This document shows positions 63,411-64,000 of a stretch of DNA of 64,000 bases, one piece after another; the stretch's first letter is position 1; every line of letters starts with the position of its first letter. The DNA is taken from positions 164,059 through 228,058 of the forward strand of contig NZ_JABFDK010000005.1 of the NCBI RefSeq assembly GCF_013403865.1, in the 5' to 3' direction. This DNA comes from Winogradskyella costae (GTDB lineage Bacteria; Bacteroidota; Bacteroidia; Flavobacteriales; Flavobacteriaceae). The position numbers and the translations under genes were made by a program. The notes beneath the pieces are model-generated. The model made no database searches. It was not told the origin of the DNA and was given only the letters and a program-made list of their open reading frames with translations.

Positions 63411-64000
63411 TCTTTTGGTTTTGAGTGTTGGAAAAAAATAGATGTGCTATTTGTGCGTTGGGGTTTTTAATTCAAATGTTCAATTTTAGCACGATTTTCG
63501 CATTATGCACAACGGTCTTGTGTATGGTTAGTTGCGTGGTTAAGCAACTAAGTTAGTAACATTTACGAACCCGTGAAAATTCCACAAGAATTTTCGCAAG
63601 TAAGCACGTAAAAAGCAATTAATTATACACGTCTTAAGTTTACAATTCATTAAATTTAAGGATAAATCAGAAAAGACAAAAGAGAGGAGTAAGGTTAATA
63701 TACACTCAGAAGCTTAAGACTTCGTCAACATTGAAAATCCCCTCTCTTTTCTACACAGATTTCGTACAGTTCTATGAGGCTTTAAGACCTCGATTTTAAG
63801 TCGTTGAAACTCGGTTAGATTGTCCTTTCAAAAAAAACATTTTCTTATGAATAAAGATATTAAATATTTTGAACTGCGAAGCACATCATGAATTCCTATT
63901 AATAAAATAATAAAAGATGAATAAATTGACATTAGTCATTTAGTTTTCGATGTCACCGATTCTGATGGTAATTATTATCAGTTTAAAAACAATGAATTTG
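63411..64000. other. Upstream region and edge of the Wadjet-like operon
   Basis: 590 bases without a supported gene. It contains the jetA promoter side, the inverted boundary copy GCATTATGCACAACG (63500-63514), the direct copy GTGCGTTGG (63453-63461) and an inverted repeat GTGAAAATTCCAC/GAATTTTCGC near 63570-63600. From 63925 to the end an open frame reads FDVTDSDGNYYQF but has no ATG or GTG; it may be a remnant or the start of a gene beyond the window. Confidence 0.5.

Noticed and set aside
63925..64000. Open frame running off the window end (FDVTDSDGNYYQF)
   Set aside because: No start codon in frame and only 25 codons; it may be a remnant, so it was not called a gene.

Overview
The window looks like a chromosomal segment of a marine member of the Flavobacteriaceae (Bacteroidota). 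The evidence is the strong AT bias, TAnnTTTG-type promoter elements, a type IX secretion (T9SS) C-terminal sorting domain, PorV/PorQ and DUF4105 proteins, a cyclophilin-FKBP fusion of the kind known from Flavobacterium, and scattered flavobacterial-type intergenic repeats. I see no tRNA, rRNA or CRISPR array.

Bases 1-39.4 kb hold a very large surface-polysaccharide locus, almost all on the + strand and mostly with touching or overlapping genes. It opens with the C-terminal half of a Wzc-type tyrosine kinase, a small phosphoglycosyl transferase, and a TviB/TviC-like pair predicted to make UDP-GalNAcA. About 3 kb of accessory DNA follows (3.7-6.7 kb): a DUF559 nuclease gene between two ~310-325 bp direct repeats, then two unassigned genes. 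The main block (6.7-38 kb) has a Wzm/Wzt ABC exporter, seven GT2 and eight GT4 glycosyltransferases, and five sulfotransferases. It also has an aminotransferase/WbqC pair, an asparagine-synthase-like amidotransferase, a hexapeptide acyltransferase, an MBOAT/SGNH O-acylation pair, a methyltransferase, a transglutaminase-like protein and an O-antigen ligase/polymerase. A second, WcaJ-like phosphoglycosyl transferase closes the locus at 38.0-39.4 kb. The predicted product is a large, sulfated, O-acylated polysaccharide containing uronic acid, possibly amidated.

Bases 39.7-54.3 kb look like core genome: DUF4105 and PorV/PorQ proteins, phosphatidylserine synthase, DUF808, a carboxypeptidase-regulatory-domain protein, a minus-strand run kdsD-tatC-AhpD-like-lptB, recQ, small hypotheticals, the cyclophilin-FKBP fusion and a T9SS-secreted beta-helix protein. 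At 54.4-56.7 kb is a secreted protein combining a metallo-beta-lactamase domain, two DUF1566 domains and EF-hands.

Bases 57.1-63.4 kb hold a compact four-gene minus-strand operon that I read as a divergent Wadjet-like (JetABCD / MksBEF plus Toprim nuclease) anti-plasmid system: a kleisin-like JetA, a MukE-like JetB, a 1233-residue SMC-like JetC and a short Toprim JetD. Short inverted and direct repeats bracket it, which suggests it was acquired as a unit. It is the best candidate for an under-described system here. The sulfation-rich glycan locus and the DUF559 cassette come next.
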